In this document: piece after piece, positions 20,318 through 31,353 of the stretch
How the letters are laid out: each line of letters opens with the position of its first letter
How positions within the stretch are numbered: the first letter of the stretch is position 1
NCBI GenBank assembly: GCA_030789695.1
Contig: JAULAV010008819.1
Coordinates: 1 to 64,000 of the forward strand
Direction of reading: 5' to 3'
DNA from: Scilla litardierei
Taxonomy: Eukaryota > Streptophyta > Magnoliopsida > Asparagales > Asparagaceae
Length of the DNA stretch: 64,000 nucleotides
Made by a program: the position numbers and the translations under genes
The notes under the pieces: model-generated
The model's database searches: none
Seen by the model: only the letters and a program-made list of their open reading frames with translations
Told to the model about the DNA's origin: nothing

Positions 20318-21242
20318 CTACTGGCAAACCATCGTGTACTCCATTGTTGAGGGATTCAATAAGGGAAATGACATTTTGGATGATTTGCTAAAGAATCAAC
20401 TACTGGCAAACCATCGTGTTGGACTTGGTTATTCTAAGGAAAGTGCATCCAATGCACACACCTTCTATAGCGAAGTAACTATAGATTTTGTGAGACCATC
20501 CTCCGGTGCATCCACGAGTGGTGTCTATAACAACTTGAGTAGTTCTACTACCAAGAAAACCACCACTACTATTCCTTCCTCATTTGCAAAGAAACCCACC
20601 AGGGGTGGACATCAAAGGAAGGAACATGCATTAATGTACACCAACACTCAAAGGAATGCCTCCACTCCTCACATTCCAAATAATGAGAGTTTTTATGATC
20701 CACACCCACGAGCACGTGCAAACACTCGTTTGAGACACTCTCATGCACGTACTCATGCTCATGCACCTTCACACGCTTATGATCACACATCACATCAATG
20801 TATGCATGCTTATTCGCATGATCATCTTCATGCATATGCACCTCATGTTCATCCATGTACGTATGCAACACCACACCATGAATCACATTTCCATCATCAT
20901 GCTTTAGCACAACACAATGTTCCCTACACACATCCACATGCTCTTCCTAGATCCCATGTTCCTAGGCCACATGCACCGCGTAGAGATCAACTTTTTGTGC
21001 ATGCAACCACTAGGAAGAGGATACCCAAAACATACACTATTTGCGGTTCTAATAACATTAGCAATCATGCTAAGGTTATGTATGTGCACTCTTATATTCA
21101 TGATATTATTTTGAATGATGATTATGTTGGGAAATCAAGGTCCTCTTGGACTTGGTTTCCAAAGGGTCAGTTTTCGTTGACCCAACATGTTTGGTACCAT
21201 ATGTTTATATTCATTTTATGGGTACCAAAGCATTTGTGTTAA
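20318..21242 (+). pseudogene. Copia (SIRE-like) gag remnant of element B, histidine-rich insert
   Basis: The frame reads GNDILDDLLKNQLLANHRVG and LGYSKESASN, typical of the C-terminal part of SIRE-type Copia Gag. A degenerate zinc knuckle follows (TYTICGSNNISNHAK, about 21035), then a WVPK-like tail (21220). Between them, residues encoded by about 20700-20990 are extremely rich in His, Ala and Pro. The N-terminal half of Gag is missing because element C replaces it. The open frame (20238-21242) starts in the integrase tail of C and continues through the junction, so it is chimeric. I do not infer a function. Confidence 0.7.
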
Positions 21243-23619
21243 GAATTGGTTTAGTCTTTTTGTTTGCATATCGGTCTTGGATGCTAATGTTTGTTGGAAA
21301 CTTAAATTATTATTGAATTTGATTTCCATTGTTTGATAATTAGTAAATCATTTAGGATTTTCATGTCAAGAATATTTAATACTTTCTCATGCAATACATG
21401 CTTTGCTTTATATTTATGTTTTGTTGCATGTGATACATGTCATGCTTTTGGATTAATACACATATTTACTTTTGGTACAATTGGTACATGCATGTACATG
21501 GTTAAATATTTATCAAGTGACATGATTACATGTATCATAAAAATTGTGTGTGATTACATTAGGATATAAGTTATAATTATTTGAATTTAGTATTTAAATT
21601 TTTTTGCCTAACCCACAGGATCCAAAAAGGTTTTTGGATAGCAAAATTATATTTTCTAGGTTCAATCCACTTTGGTATACCAACTCCTTGATTTGCAAAA
21701 ATTTCCACTCAAATGTGAAGGTGCTTAAGTAATGCACCAAAGTAGGGGGAGCTTAATGTTGTAAGTATATTCTTACATTTGGTATCTATGTGTGTTGGAT
21801 GCATGTAGATGTTACTTTGTGTTTGAGACTATCTCATGCATATCCTAAGTTTGCATATTATGTGTCTTTTATGCCATTCATGTCTATGTATCTCATTTGT
21901 GTCAAATTCTTGACTCATGTGCATTATGTATTCATAATCCATATTCATATGTTTATTCATGTATTATTTATAACATGTGTATTAAAAAATTTCATGCTAG
22001 AATTAATGCTCATTTGCATGTTTCACACATGGGACACGCTAATATTTATGTTCCGCTTCACAAGCGTGCATCCCAACTTCCTACTCATGCCATTACACAA
22101 CCTCTCCTTAAGAATCCCAAATCACTATCTTTGTAGATTCTTAAGAATGTTTCTAGGCATGATATGAACACATATATAGAATCATATATTAGGAATGACA
22201 TATTCTCATGCGAGTGTATATAAAAATCAAACTCAGCCTTTGTCTGATTTCCACCTTGCTAACTCATTCACTTTGAAATTCATTGCTTGGGTACCATGCT
22301 TGTATGATTACTTTTTGTACACATATATGTGTGAGTTCGTCCATTACTCCCAAGTTTGCATATTTTGTATGATTAAGTGGGAGTATGAAATGTTTGATTG
22401 CTATCATGTTATTTTCATTTATATGTCATTGCATTTCATTCATATTATGTTGTGCATATAGAGATTAGTAGGTTTCTCTAACCTTTTATGATTATCAATT
22501 TGCACCTTCTCATCTTGTTGATATGCCAAAGGGGAAGATAAATTTGGTTATGAAAAATTACACCATATGCTTTTCATGCACACTCATTGTGGTATTACTT
22601 TCCATGCCATCCATCAATATGTGTGTGGACCGTGAATGCTTATTTTGTGCGCATATGCAGATTGAACGTGGAATCTTTCTAGCACACACTATTGTATTAT
22701 ATGTGTGTACTCATAGTGATATTGCTTGTATAATGTATTGTGATTAAATAATATGCATATGAATTATTAGTCTAGGTGTATCTAAATTTCTAATGGTTGA
22801 GAATTGTTAATTCCTTATGTGTATGATTTTCATGATTATAATAACTCCTATCAATGCATGTCACGCATTCTTATTGATGGTTGTTATTTACAATTGTTAT
22901 ATGATTGGTTATTGGACTACTTGATTTTGTTCCTTAACCCCTTGGATCCAAAAAGTTTTTGAATACCACAAATTGTTTAATTGTTAGATTTTTGTACAAG
23001 ATGCCTACCCTACACACTCCTTGGTTTACAAATGAAGGATCAATTCAAAGGAGAGGATGGTTCCTTGGAGATGCACACATATAGGGATAGCTAAATGGTT
23101 GTAAGTATGTGTTTAGTACAATTAGTATTTTAATATATTGGATTTGTGTAATATAGCATACTTCTTCATTTGCTCATTCATGTCACTCTCATGGAGATTG
23201 TTTGTTTATGTGACGTACCATGCCCATGTATGCCATATATGTCTTATTATGACACATGTATCATGGTAGCTATAACATTTATATAATGAGTTGTTTAGTT
23301 GTTTATTGATTTTCATATCTTTGGAACACGTTGTCATTACACATCGCATTCCTCACATGCATGCTTCTTTGTGAAGATTGTTAAAAATTATGGATATGAT
23401 ACCTGATGTGTATGACATACTTGTTTGTTTATGATTGTATTAAGTATATTTAGATCTCAACCTTCAATGAAAACCTTTCAATTCTTTCATTAAAAATTCG
23501 TTTTGATTCTACCACATGGACCTAATTTTCTTAGATGATTATGTTCATGGATTATTTAGATCCTATTATGATATGCCATGCCATTCCAGTAGAATCATTC
23601 TTTTCTTTCCTAACATGTG

Positions 23620-24450
23620 CATTTTGGTTTATCTTTAGGTGACTGCTGAACATGTTTCAAGCGCATGTCTCCTTACAGGCGCCTGTGATTTGTTTTACAG
23701 TCGTCTGTAATGCACACGTTTTTGATAGGATGCTTTGGGTTTTCATTATCCATTTCTAACAGGTAACTTCTATACAATGTAAAAGCGCGTGGCTCCTTGC
23801 AGGCGCTTGTGACTTGTTAGTCATTCGCATGACTCTTTTTTGCCTAAAGATCCCTAAATTGTCATCATTCAGTCAGACGACTGATGTTGGTTTCACAGTC
23901 GCTTGCCCATGGCACAGGCACCTGCGAATGCTTCTTCAGTCGCATGTCGATCATTGTCCTAACACTTTGTGTTTGACAAGCTATGCAAGTTTCGGCCAGC
24001 AACTGATGTTCGTTCCACAGTCGCCTGCCCATGGCATCTTCGCCTGTGGATACCACATTAGTCGCCTGTCCTTACTTACCCAGAATTCTTGATTTTGGCA
24101 ACTTTCGCACTTCTACCACACAGACGCATGGTGACCCTTCAGCAGTCGCCTGTCCTGTCAGGATTTTTAGCCATTGAGCCTTTTTCCAGCTGATTGTGTT
24201 GAGGGTTTAGGTGAATCGTTTGGAGGTTTTAGAGAGCTTATAAATAGGGCATTTACTGTTCTATTAGGGATCTCTTGGAACCCTCTAAACTCTATTGATT
24301 TGATTTCAAAGCTCAAGCTCTTACTTCATTCAAAAGCCCTAAATCTCCAAATCTTATCTTGTCTTCCAACTAGAATCATTCATTTCCCTATGGGATGTTA
24401 TGATTCATCATGTTATACATAATTCATGCCAAGAATAAGATTAATTGATT
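23620..24450 (+). other. LTR- or promoter-like island in element B
   Basis: Repeated CAGTCGCCTG and AGGCGCCTGT variants occur near 23680, 23700, 23800, 23900, 23938, 24018, 24046, 24060, 24120 and 24143. A clear TATA box (24239-24246) follows, then a leader ending in CCAAATCTTATC. The order upstream repeats, TATA, leader is that of a U3-R region. The 3' LTR of B carries related motifs near 27470-27520. It may be a captured LTR piece or an internal promoter. Confidence 0.45.
24239..24246 (+). promoter_or_regulatory. TATA box inside element B
   Basis: TATAAATA preceded by AGAGAGCT and followed by GGGC, a strong plant TATA match downstream of the CAGTCGCCTG repeats. Confidence 0.5.
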
Positions 24451-26896
24451 TAGAATTTTTATGCATATTTGTTCATTGTATCACCACACATCTTATACTT
24501 TTCTTACAATTGGTATGATTATCTTTATGAGACATATTGATATGATTTGGGGTGATCAATGTATGTTACTTGTCATTTTAATTGCTTTAGCTATAATTTT
24601 ATTTGAGAGATATTTTATGTCTATAGCTAAATCCTTCATGTACGATATTTTCACAAGTGACATAACACTCATGCACATTGGTTAGTGATTTTCATGCTAT
24701 ATTTCTCATTATGTCATCTCTCATCTCATGCTCATATTTTATGCTATTTTTATGAGATGCTAGAGATAATTTGTGCCATACAAGATCATATACGTTTTAT
24801 AATTTGTTAGTTGATATGTATATTTTGTCATATATATTCTTCCATGAATATATCCTGATGCACTATGACTTCATTAATGCTACCACCGATTAAATTGTGA
24901 TTACATAAGCTTTTGTTCTATTCGCACAATCAGTATGTATGCATGGATGCTCATGGTAACTTTATTCGTTTATATCCTATCTTGTGACTTAGAACCTAGA
25001 TTATCTTCATTATATATCTTTGCTCATGTCAAACTCCATGCCTTTGCTCAAAAGGCGTTTTGTCACATTATGCTTTGTGTTGAATACTTTGTGATAATTG
25101 AGCTAGGATGAGATCATGACTCTATTTGTTCACTTGGGTTCCTTCACAAGTGATGTCATGATCTTGGCATTATTTGCTTGCTTTGCATACTTTGTTAGAA
25201 TATTTATATTTGATATCATCTTTACATGCTCTTACTTGATGCAAGTTTTGAGTTTAGGATATATTGCTTATCTTGCTTATGCTCATGGCATTCCATACTT
25301 TTCATTGACTCAATCTGTGAGTATCTATTCTGGAATGCATGGTAGTACTATGATTCTTTTGAACATTGTTTCAATTAGTATCCTAGTGTGCTAGAATTGT
25401 GTATGCCATAATTTTTATGAAGTTACTATTTTTATTTGACATAACACTTTTGCATGATGTTGATATTTGATATTCATACATTTTTTATCACCTTGTCACC
25501 CCACATCTCATACTTCATTTAGAATTGGTATGCTTATTTTTGGAGATGATTTGTGGAGTCACATGCCACTATAGTTTTTTGTCATCTCACATCTCATACT
25601 TCTATTTTCACTCTTTTAGAAGATTTTTAGATGATTTGTGTTATATGTGATCATTTGATGTAATTACAATATGTGATGATTTGAGTATGTTAGTATGATC
25701 ATTAGAATTTATTTTGTGTAATAAGTTCATAATCATGATTATGCTATTATTCGTGCCCTTTTAATCATATTTTCACCACTTCTTGTCACATCACTTTAAA
25801 TTGATATATTTTGACATGTAGTGATTAGTTCATTGGTATTATGATCATTAAAAACCTAATTTGAATTATTATTTCATAACATAAATTGATACATGTGGCT
25901 AAAAATTTCCATAGTCATGTTTGTTGCATTTTTCTGCCATGTTTGGCTTAGATCTCAGTCTATTGATATTATCTGTTGATATATGTCATTGTGATGATAT
26001 TGATTCTATCATTATTTCTTTAATCATGTTCATGTCATATGTCATGCCCTTGCTCAATGATAGTCTATCACATTATGCTTAATGTTATAAATTTTGTGAT
26101 ACTTGAGCTTATTTGTGTACTTGACACTATTTGATCACTTGTTTTTCTTCCACAAGTGTTGTCATGATTTTTGCATTGTTATCCATATTTTGTTATCATG
26201 TTTATTGTTGATGGCTACTGCTAATTATGCTAGTGTCTCTTTTCTAACACTGCTCACACTTTTGTTTACAATTAGTATCTATTGTAATCCTTTATCACAC
26301 TATGCTTATTGCTTATTTATTTGTGATAATTGAGGATGGTTGAGTTGTTGTTGGATATTTGCTCTTGTAATTGATATCTTTATTTTGATATCTTGTTTAC
26401 AATTGGTAGCTTATATAGTTTATATTAGATATACCTTATGTTTTCCGCTCTATTTTTGCATTTGTTGTTTCTATGCCCCTATGCCTTTTGGATAATGCCA
26501 AAGGGGGAGAGAAATAAATTAAGGATGTGCTTTGTGCTAATTAAATGTTGAGTGTTAAACAATAACTTGAATCATATGACTTTATATATGATTGATCATG
26601 TATATGATTCAGGGTGAGCATTGGTGATTACCTTGGTCTATATTGGTTACATTTGGTATCTGTTGGTAAGCATGCTCATGTTTATGATGTGCATCACCTA
26701 TATGATTTGTATTGTGTATGCATATCATTTTTGGTCATTCATGCGATATATACACAACCTCATGTGATACACACACTATTAACTTCTTAATGATGCTAGT
26801 GATTATTGATATTAACTTAATTGGCATCATTGCAGAGGGAGTAAGTATATTTAATGCACAATTATTTATTTTGTTTATATTTGGTTTGTCATCATC

Positions 26897-26909
26897 AAAA
26901 GGGGGAGAA
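26897..26909 (+). promoter_or_regulatory. polypurine tract of element B
   Basis: AAAAGGGGGAGAA lies immediately before the TGTTGAG start of the 3' LTR, where plus-strand DNA synthesis is primed. It sets B's orientation as plus. Confidence 0.92.
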
Positions 26910-28567
26910 TGTTGAGTATTGGACTCTCCACCTTGGTTTTGATGATGATCAAATATAAATCATCGTGATTAACCCTGTGATTGCAGTTAACTAAAAAGTC
27001 ACCAATTAGATCCAAGAAGATCAAAAGTGACTACACGTGTTGATTCAAGTGGAGAACTTGGTAGATCAACAAAGGTGAAGCATTGACTTGAAGAACTCAA
27101 AGACTACATCAAACCTCAAGCTAATGGCTTCAACAAATGAATGGATTTCAATCCAAAGAGAAGAAATGAATGGATGATTCAAAAGCTTCAAAGAACATCT
27201 TAAGGATCAAAGACTAGATGGCGTTGGAGACATTCAAGACATACAACTAAAAGTCTCAAGACCATGAAGAGGTAAGGATATTCATTGTAATCTTTAGTAT
27301 TTACTTCTTTGTGAGTCTTAGAATGTTAAGCCTTAAATTAGAACTACTTAGAGGCACATACACTACCTATACACATTAGTAGTATAGCATCTAGTTGACC
27401 CCGTATGCTTCTAGGCTTTCAAAACTTGAACCTGAACTTTTGACTCAAAAAAAGGGTCTGATGAATGATCACCAGTCGACTGGTGTGCTCACCAGAGATA
27501 TGCTTACCCTTCAGTAGTCACCTGTTTCTAAAGAGAGCCCAAATCTGTTTGAAGCTGTATTCTATTTTTCTGACCAGTCTGCCTTCAAACTGATGCCAAT
27601 TTTTCTGTAGTTAGAATTTTTCATCCAATCCACTTGCAGTAGTTATCTAACTTACTAAGCTTTCCAACCCAACTTGAATCACTCTAATTGGGATTCTCTT
27701 GAGCTAATATATATAGGAGATCGGGTGAATATGTGAGAACTCTTGATCCCATAAGAAAACATTTCAAGTCTCATTTCAAGCCTCTTTCTCCTCTTAAGTG
27801 CTCTCTAATTCTCTCTTGCCCTCAATGCTCTAAATCACACATCTAAGCCAGATTTGCTTTCATCTTTGGGCAAGCATCGCAAGGGATATCTTCTCCCTCA
27901 TTGAGCACTTCACACACACACACACACAAAAGCCCGCGCGTGTGCGCGCGCGCACACACAAAGTATAGCCTTCACAAGTAAGTTCTTATTCAAGGCATAT
28001 GTGAGTGTATTTCAAGTTGTATATTTCATTCTCAATACTTCTATTTTGTTGAGTACTCTCGGTTGGTGAGAGGGTTGGCTTGATTCAAAGTTGTGGGAGT
28101 CAAGGAAAGGATTTGCTCTCGATTGTGAGAGTGTGCTTAGTTCCAAGTTGTGGGATTAAGGTATTTGCATGTTCCCAGGTTATGGGATACACAGACATCG
28201 ATTGTATGTCGATTGCACTTGTTGGGGTTTCCACGAGTGGGCTAAATGGAAGCTCTAGTGGTATTTACTAGAGTATTCGAGTGTGATCCCAGGTGTTGCT
28301 GGATCCCTAGTGGTATTTACTAGAGTATCCGAGTGTGATCCCTGGTGTTGCTGGATTAAGGTACCGATAACAAGTCGGGTTTGACTTGGATTGCACCAAA
28401 TCAGGACACATTGCATGTTTTCATTGCATTATGCATTGCGTTGTTGATCATCTCTTTAATTCCACATTTTTTGGTTAATTAGGGTTTTATTTGGCGTAAA
28501 TTCCTTATAATTCTATAAAACACTATTCACCCCTAGTGTTTCTTCCTCATGGCATTGGGTCCTTACA
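26910..28567 (+). repeat. 3' LTR of element B
   Basis: It is 1,658 bp long, starts TGTTGAGTATTGG and ends GTCCTTACA, followed by the AATAC duplication. A TATA box TATATATA lies at 27708-27715. It carries a CA/CG microsatellite at about 27909-27962 and a ~57-bp direct repeat at about 28250-28360 (CTAGTGGTATTTACTAGAGT twice). Confidence 0.93.
27909..27962. repeat. CA/GC alternating purine-pyrimidine microsatellite in the B LTR
   Basis: A run of CA dinucleotides, then AAAAGC, then an uninterrupted alternating CG/TG/CA stretch. Alternating purine-pyrimidine DNA of this type can adopt left-handed form. Confidence 0.9.
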
Positions 28568-28572
28568 AATAC
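28568..28572. repeat. target site duplication of element B, right (AATAC)
   Basis: Matches 15849-15853. The next bases resume the RNase H-integrase linker of element A on the minus strand. Confidence 0.85.
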
Positions 28573-29190
28573 GTCGTTCTTTGCGCAATGCTTTCGATAG
28601 AGTACATCACCGAAGATCACGAACGATGAAGCTCGTCTCTCGGTCTTCCACGCCTCCAGCCTATTGTCTGGTTGGGCTCCGAACTTCAGGTAGGCGACAA
28701 TCGGGTTCATCCACGATCGCTCTTGGTCGACGAACATTAGTTTACCCTCCTCAATACTGGGCGTCAATAAGTTCTCAATGTAGATGGCTTTCCCAATTTC
28801 TGTCGAAGAAGATGAAGCCAGCTTTGAGAGGGCGTCTGCGCTGAGATTGTTCGACCTCGACAGATGTTGGACCGCTGCTCTCCTATATTTGAGGAGTTCG
28901 GCCCGGGCGCATTTCATGTATCGCTTCATCAGTTTCTCCCTTGCCTCGAAGCTTTCTTCAATTTGCTAGACGACCAGCCTTGAATCGTTGATCAACAGCA
29001 CATTCATCGCTCCAAGTGCTTGGCAGAGCTTTAGGCCGTTGAGGGCGGCCTCGTACTCCGCCACATTGTTGGTTGCCGAGAATTTGTAGCAGAGAGTGTA
29101 CTTCGATAGGCCCCCTTCTGGAGTCTTTATTACAATGTCAGCTCTGCTCCCCGATGTTGTGGCCGATCCATCAACGTGGACGCCCTACTG
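28573..29190 (-). pseudogene. RNase H of element A, broken
   Basis: Minus-strand motifs in order: HVDGSATTSG with the first catalytic Asp (about 29178), LCYKFSATNNVAEYEAAL with the catalytic Glu (about 29090-29040), LINDSRLVV with the next Asp (about 28990), then MKRYMKCARAELLKYRRA and SADALSKLASS (about 28830). The linker PIVAYLKFGAQPDN leads towards integrase and is cut by element B after KNDVFVR. A stop interrupts near 28968. Confidence 0.88.
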
Positions 29191-30650
29191 CTCGCCATCG
29201 GACTGGGTGGAAGTAGAGAGAGGACTGCTGACGGTGAGCTGCTGGGGTGCCGCACCCAGGCGACCGTAGGGCGTGGCCTCGCCATTCTCTCCCATGGTGC
29301 ACTCGGCCATGAAGTTCGCTAGTGCTTGCCCATTAATCGATGCCTTTGGTTTGTAGATAATGTCGAGCTCGCTGAGCTCGACACTCTAATTCAGCATGTG
29401 GCCTGATCGCTCTAGCCTCCTCAAGTTCTTTTCTAGCAGCTAATTTGTGTAGACGACGATAGTATGCGCCTGTAAGTAGGGTGGAGCTTCCTTGCCGTCA
29501 GAACCAGGCAGTAAGCGATCTTCTCGATGTGGTCATAGTAGGTCTCCGCATCTCGGAGCACCTGGCTGGCATAATAGACCCGTCTCTAGATGCTCCCATC
29601 CTCCTTCACCAGGACCGATCTTATAGCTTCCTCAGTTGTGGTGAGGTAGAGGCCGAGCTACTCTCCTTCTTCGGGCTTTACGAGCAGCGTCAAGATTTGC
29701 AGGTAGGCCTTTAGCTCGCCGAAAGGTTTTGTTTTGGAATCATCCCACTCCATAACTTCCTTATATGCCCTTCCTCTCAGCGAGGGCTTTTCGAAGAATC
29801 TTGAAGAATGGGAGTGACCTCTCTACAGACTTCAACAGGAATCTTCCCAGCATGACGATCCATCCATTTATCCTCTGCAGGTCCCGGATCGTCCTTGGCT
29901 CCAGCATGTTGGCGAGGGTGGCGATCTTGTCAGGGTTGGCTTCAATTCCTCGCTTGGTGATTATGAAGCCAAGGAACTTCCCTGACTCAACGCCGAATAT
30001 GCACTTGGCTGGGTTGAGCCCAGGTTGTAGTGCCGCACCTTTTGGAATGTCTCCTCCAGGTCAGCGAGATGATCTTCAACCCTCTTTAACTTCACCAACA
30101 TGTCATCGATGTAGACCTACAGATTCTTGTCGACCTGGGGATGGTAGATTTTGTCGACCATCCGTTGGTAGGTCGCTCTGGTGTTCTTAAGTCCGAACGG
30201 TATTTTGGTGTAGCAAAATGTCCCCCGGTCCGTGATGAATGCCGTCTTCTCCTCATCATGGGTGGTCATCTATATTGGTTGTAGCATGAAAAGGCAACAA
30301 TAAAAGTTAGGAGTTCATACCCTGAGGCATTATCCACCAGATGGTCTATCCTTGGCAGTGGGAAGCTATCCTTTGGGCAGACTTTGTTGAGGTCGGTGAA
30401 GTCCACACACATTCGCCATTGGCCGCTGGATTTCTTCACCATCACCACATTGGCGAGCCAATCAAGATATCTCACCTTTCTAATGAATCCGGCTTCAAGG
30501 AGATGCTCCACCTCTTCGCCTGCTGCCTACGCTTTCTCTCCCCCAGCGCTTTGCTTCTTCTGTCGAACCGGGCAGGCTTTATAGTCGATGTGCAGCTCAT
30601 GGGCGATCACCGGTTTATCGACTCCAGGAATGTCTGAGGGCAACCATGCG
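29191..30650 (-). pseudogene. reverse transcriptase of element A, broken
   Basis: Minus-strand order: EEVEHLLEAGFIRKVRY (about 30510), QWRMCVDFTDLNKVCPKDSF (about 30400), the active-site motif YIDD at 30102-30113 within VYIDDMLVK, PRTIRDLQRINGWI (about 29890) and FFKILR (about 29790). These are the conserved RT blocks of Ty3/Gypsy pol. At least one frameshift separates the N-terminal part from the active site, and stops occur in the connection region. The active-site motif itself is intact. Confidence 0.9.
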
Positions 30651-31353
30651 AAGATGTCAGTATTCGCCCTGAGGAGGTTGCTCAGCCCCCGCCCTCAGCT
30701 TCACAGTTAACTTTGTACCGATCGATACAGTTTTGTCTGCCTCCTCCGTTAGCAGCACCTCCTCTACGCCCTCCACCGGGGTTGGTCGTTGATGTTCCAA
30801 GTCCTCCCAGCCGTCAAGGAGTTCGGCCAACAAGGCTTGCTCGGATTGCTTATGCTTGGTAGAGCCGACGTAGCAGCTTCGCGGGAGCCTCTGGCTTCCT
30901 CGCACTTGTCCAACCCTATAGGGGTTCTGGAACTTTATCATCTGGTGTAGCAGCAAGGGAAGAGCTTCGACGACGGTCATGTAAGGCCACCCTATGATGC
31001 TGTTGTACGCCAAGGGGATGCGAAAGATGACGAATTGCGTCATTTGCATAACAATCCTCGGGCCTCTCCCCCAGGGTGACGGGCAGATTGATCGTTCCGA
31101 CAATGGCCACCGAATGTCTAGTGAAGCCGATAATTGGGCTCAAGCATGGTTTCAAGTATACCTTGCCCAGTCCCATCTTCTGGATCATCGACAAAAACAG
31201 TATGTCGCACGAGCTGCCACTGTTGACCAAGAGCCTGCTCACAATTGTCGGTCCGATGAGTGCTTCGATGATGATGTCATCATCATGTGGTAGCTCGACC
31301 CTCACCAGGTCGTTGTCGGAGAAGGAGATGGGAGTGGAGCTACCCTTCTTCAC
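30651..31353 (-). pseudogene. aspartic protease of element A, catalytic Asp changed
   Basis: The frame 31353-30916 reads FSDNDLVRVELPHDDDIIIE then RLLVNSGSSCDILF. Retroviral-type proteases have D-S/T-G at the active site; here the Asp codon is read as Asn (NSGSS), which should abolish cleavage. Family features downstream are FVIFRIPLAYNSIIGWP (about 31030) and LPLLLHQMIKFQ, in a second frame, so there is also a frameshift near 31060. The protease normally cuts the polyprotein into its parts. Confidence 0.85.

Larger units (their letters stand above)
21243..26896 (+). other. AT-rich interior of element B without recognisable coding domains
   Basis: No pol motif (GKGY-type, DDE, YVDD) can be read in any frame. 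The region is built from old internal duplications: 21600-21780 is similar to 22930-23110 (shared GGATCCAAAAAG, ACTCCTTG, TTGTAAGTAT), and 24430-25390 is similar to 25420-26400 (shared TCACATTATGCTT, ACAAGTG.TGTCATGAT). AAAGGGGGAGA-like purine runs preceded by ATGCC occur at 22524 and 26493, as in SIRE-like elements. An LTR-like island lies at 23620-24450. Confidence 0.6.
15854..28567 (+). mobile_element. element B: SIRE-like Ty1/Copia retrotransposon, 5' half replaced by Gypsy element C
   Basis: The element begins TGTTGAG and ends CTTACA, flanked by a 5-bp target duplication AATAC. The 3' LTR (26910-28567) is complete and preceded by a polypurine tract. The 5' LTR survives only for its first 332 bp and then turns into the LTR of Gypsy element C. 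After C the sequence resumes inside a Copia gag gene (about 20318). The remaining 5.7-kb interior has no protease, integrase, RT or RNase H that I can recognise. B is therefore non-autonomous twice over: no primer site of its own and no pol. It sits in the pol gene of element A, in the opposite orientation. Confidence 0.85.
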
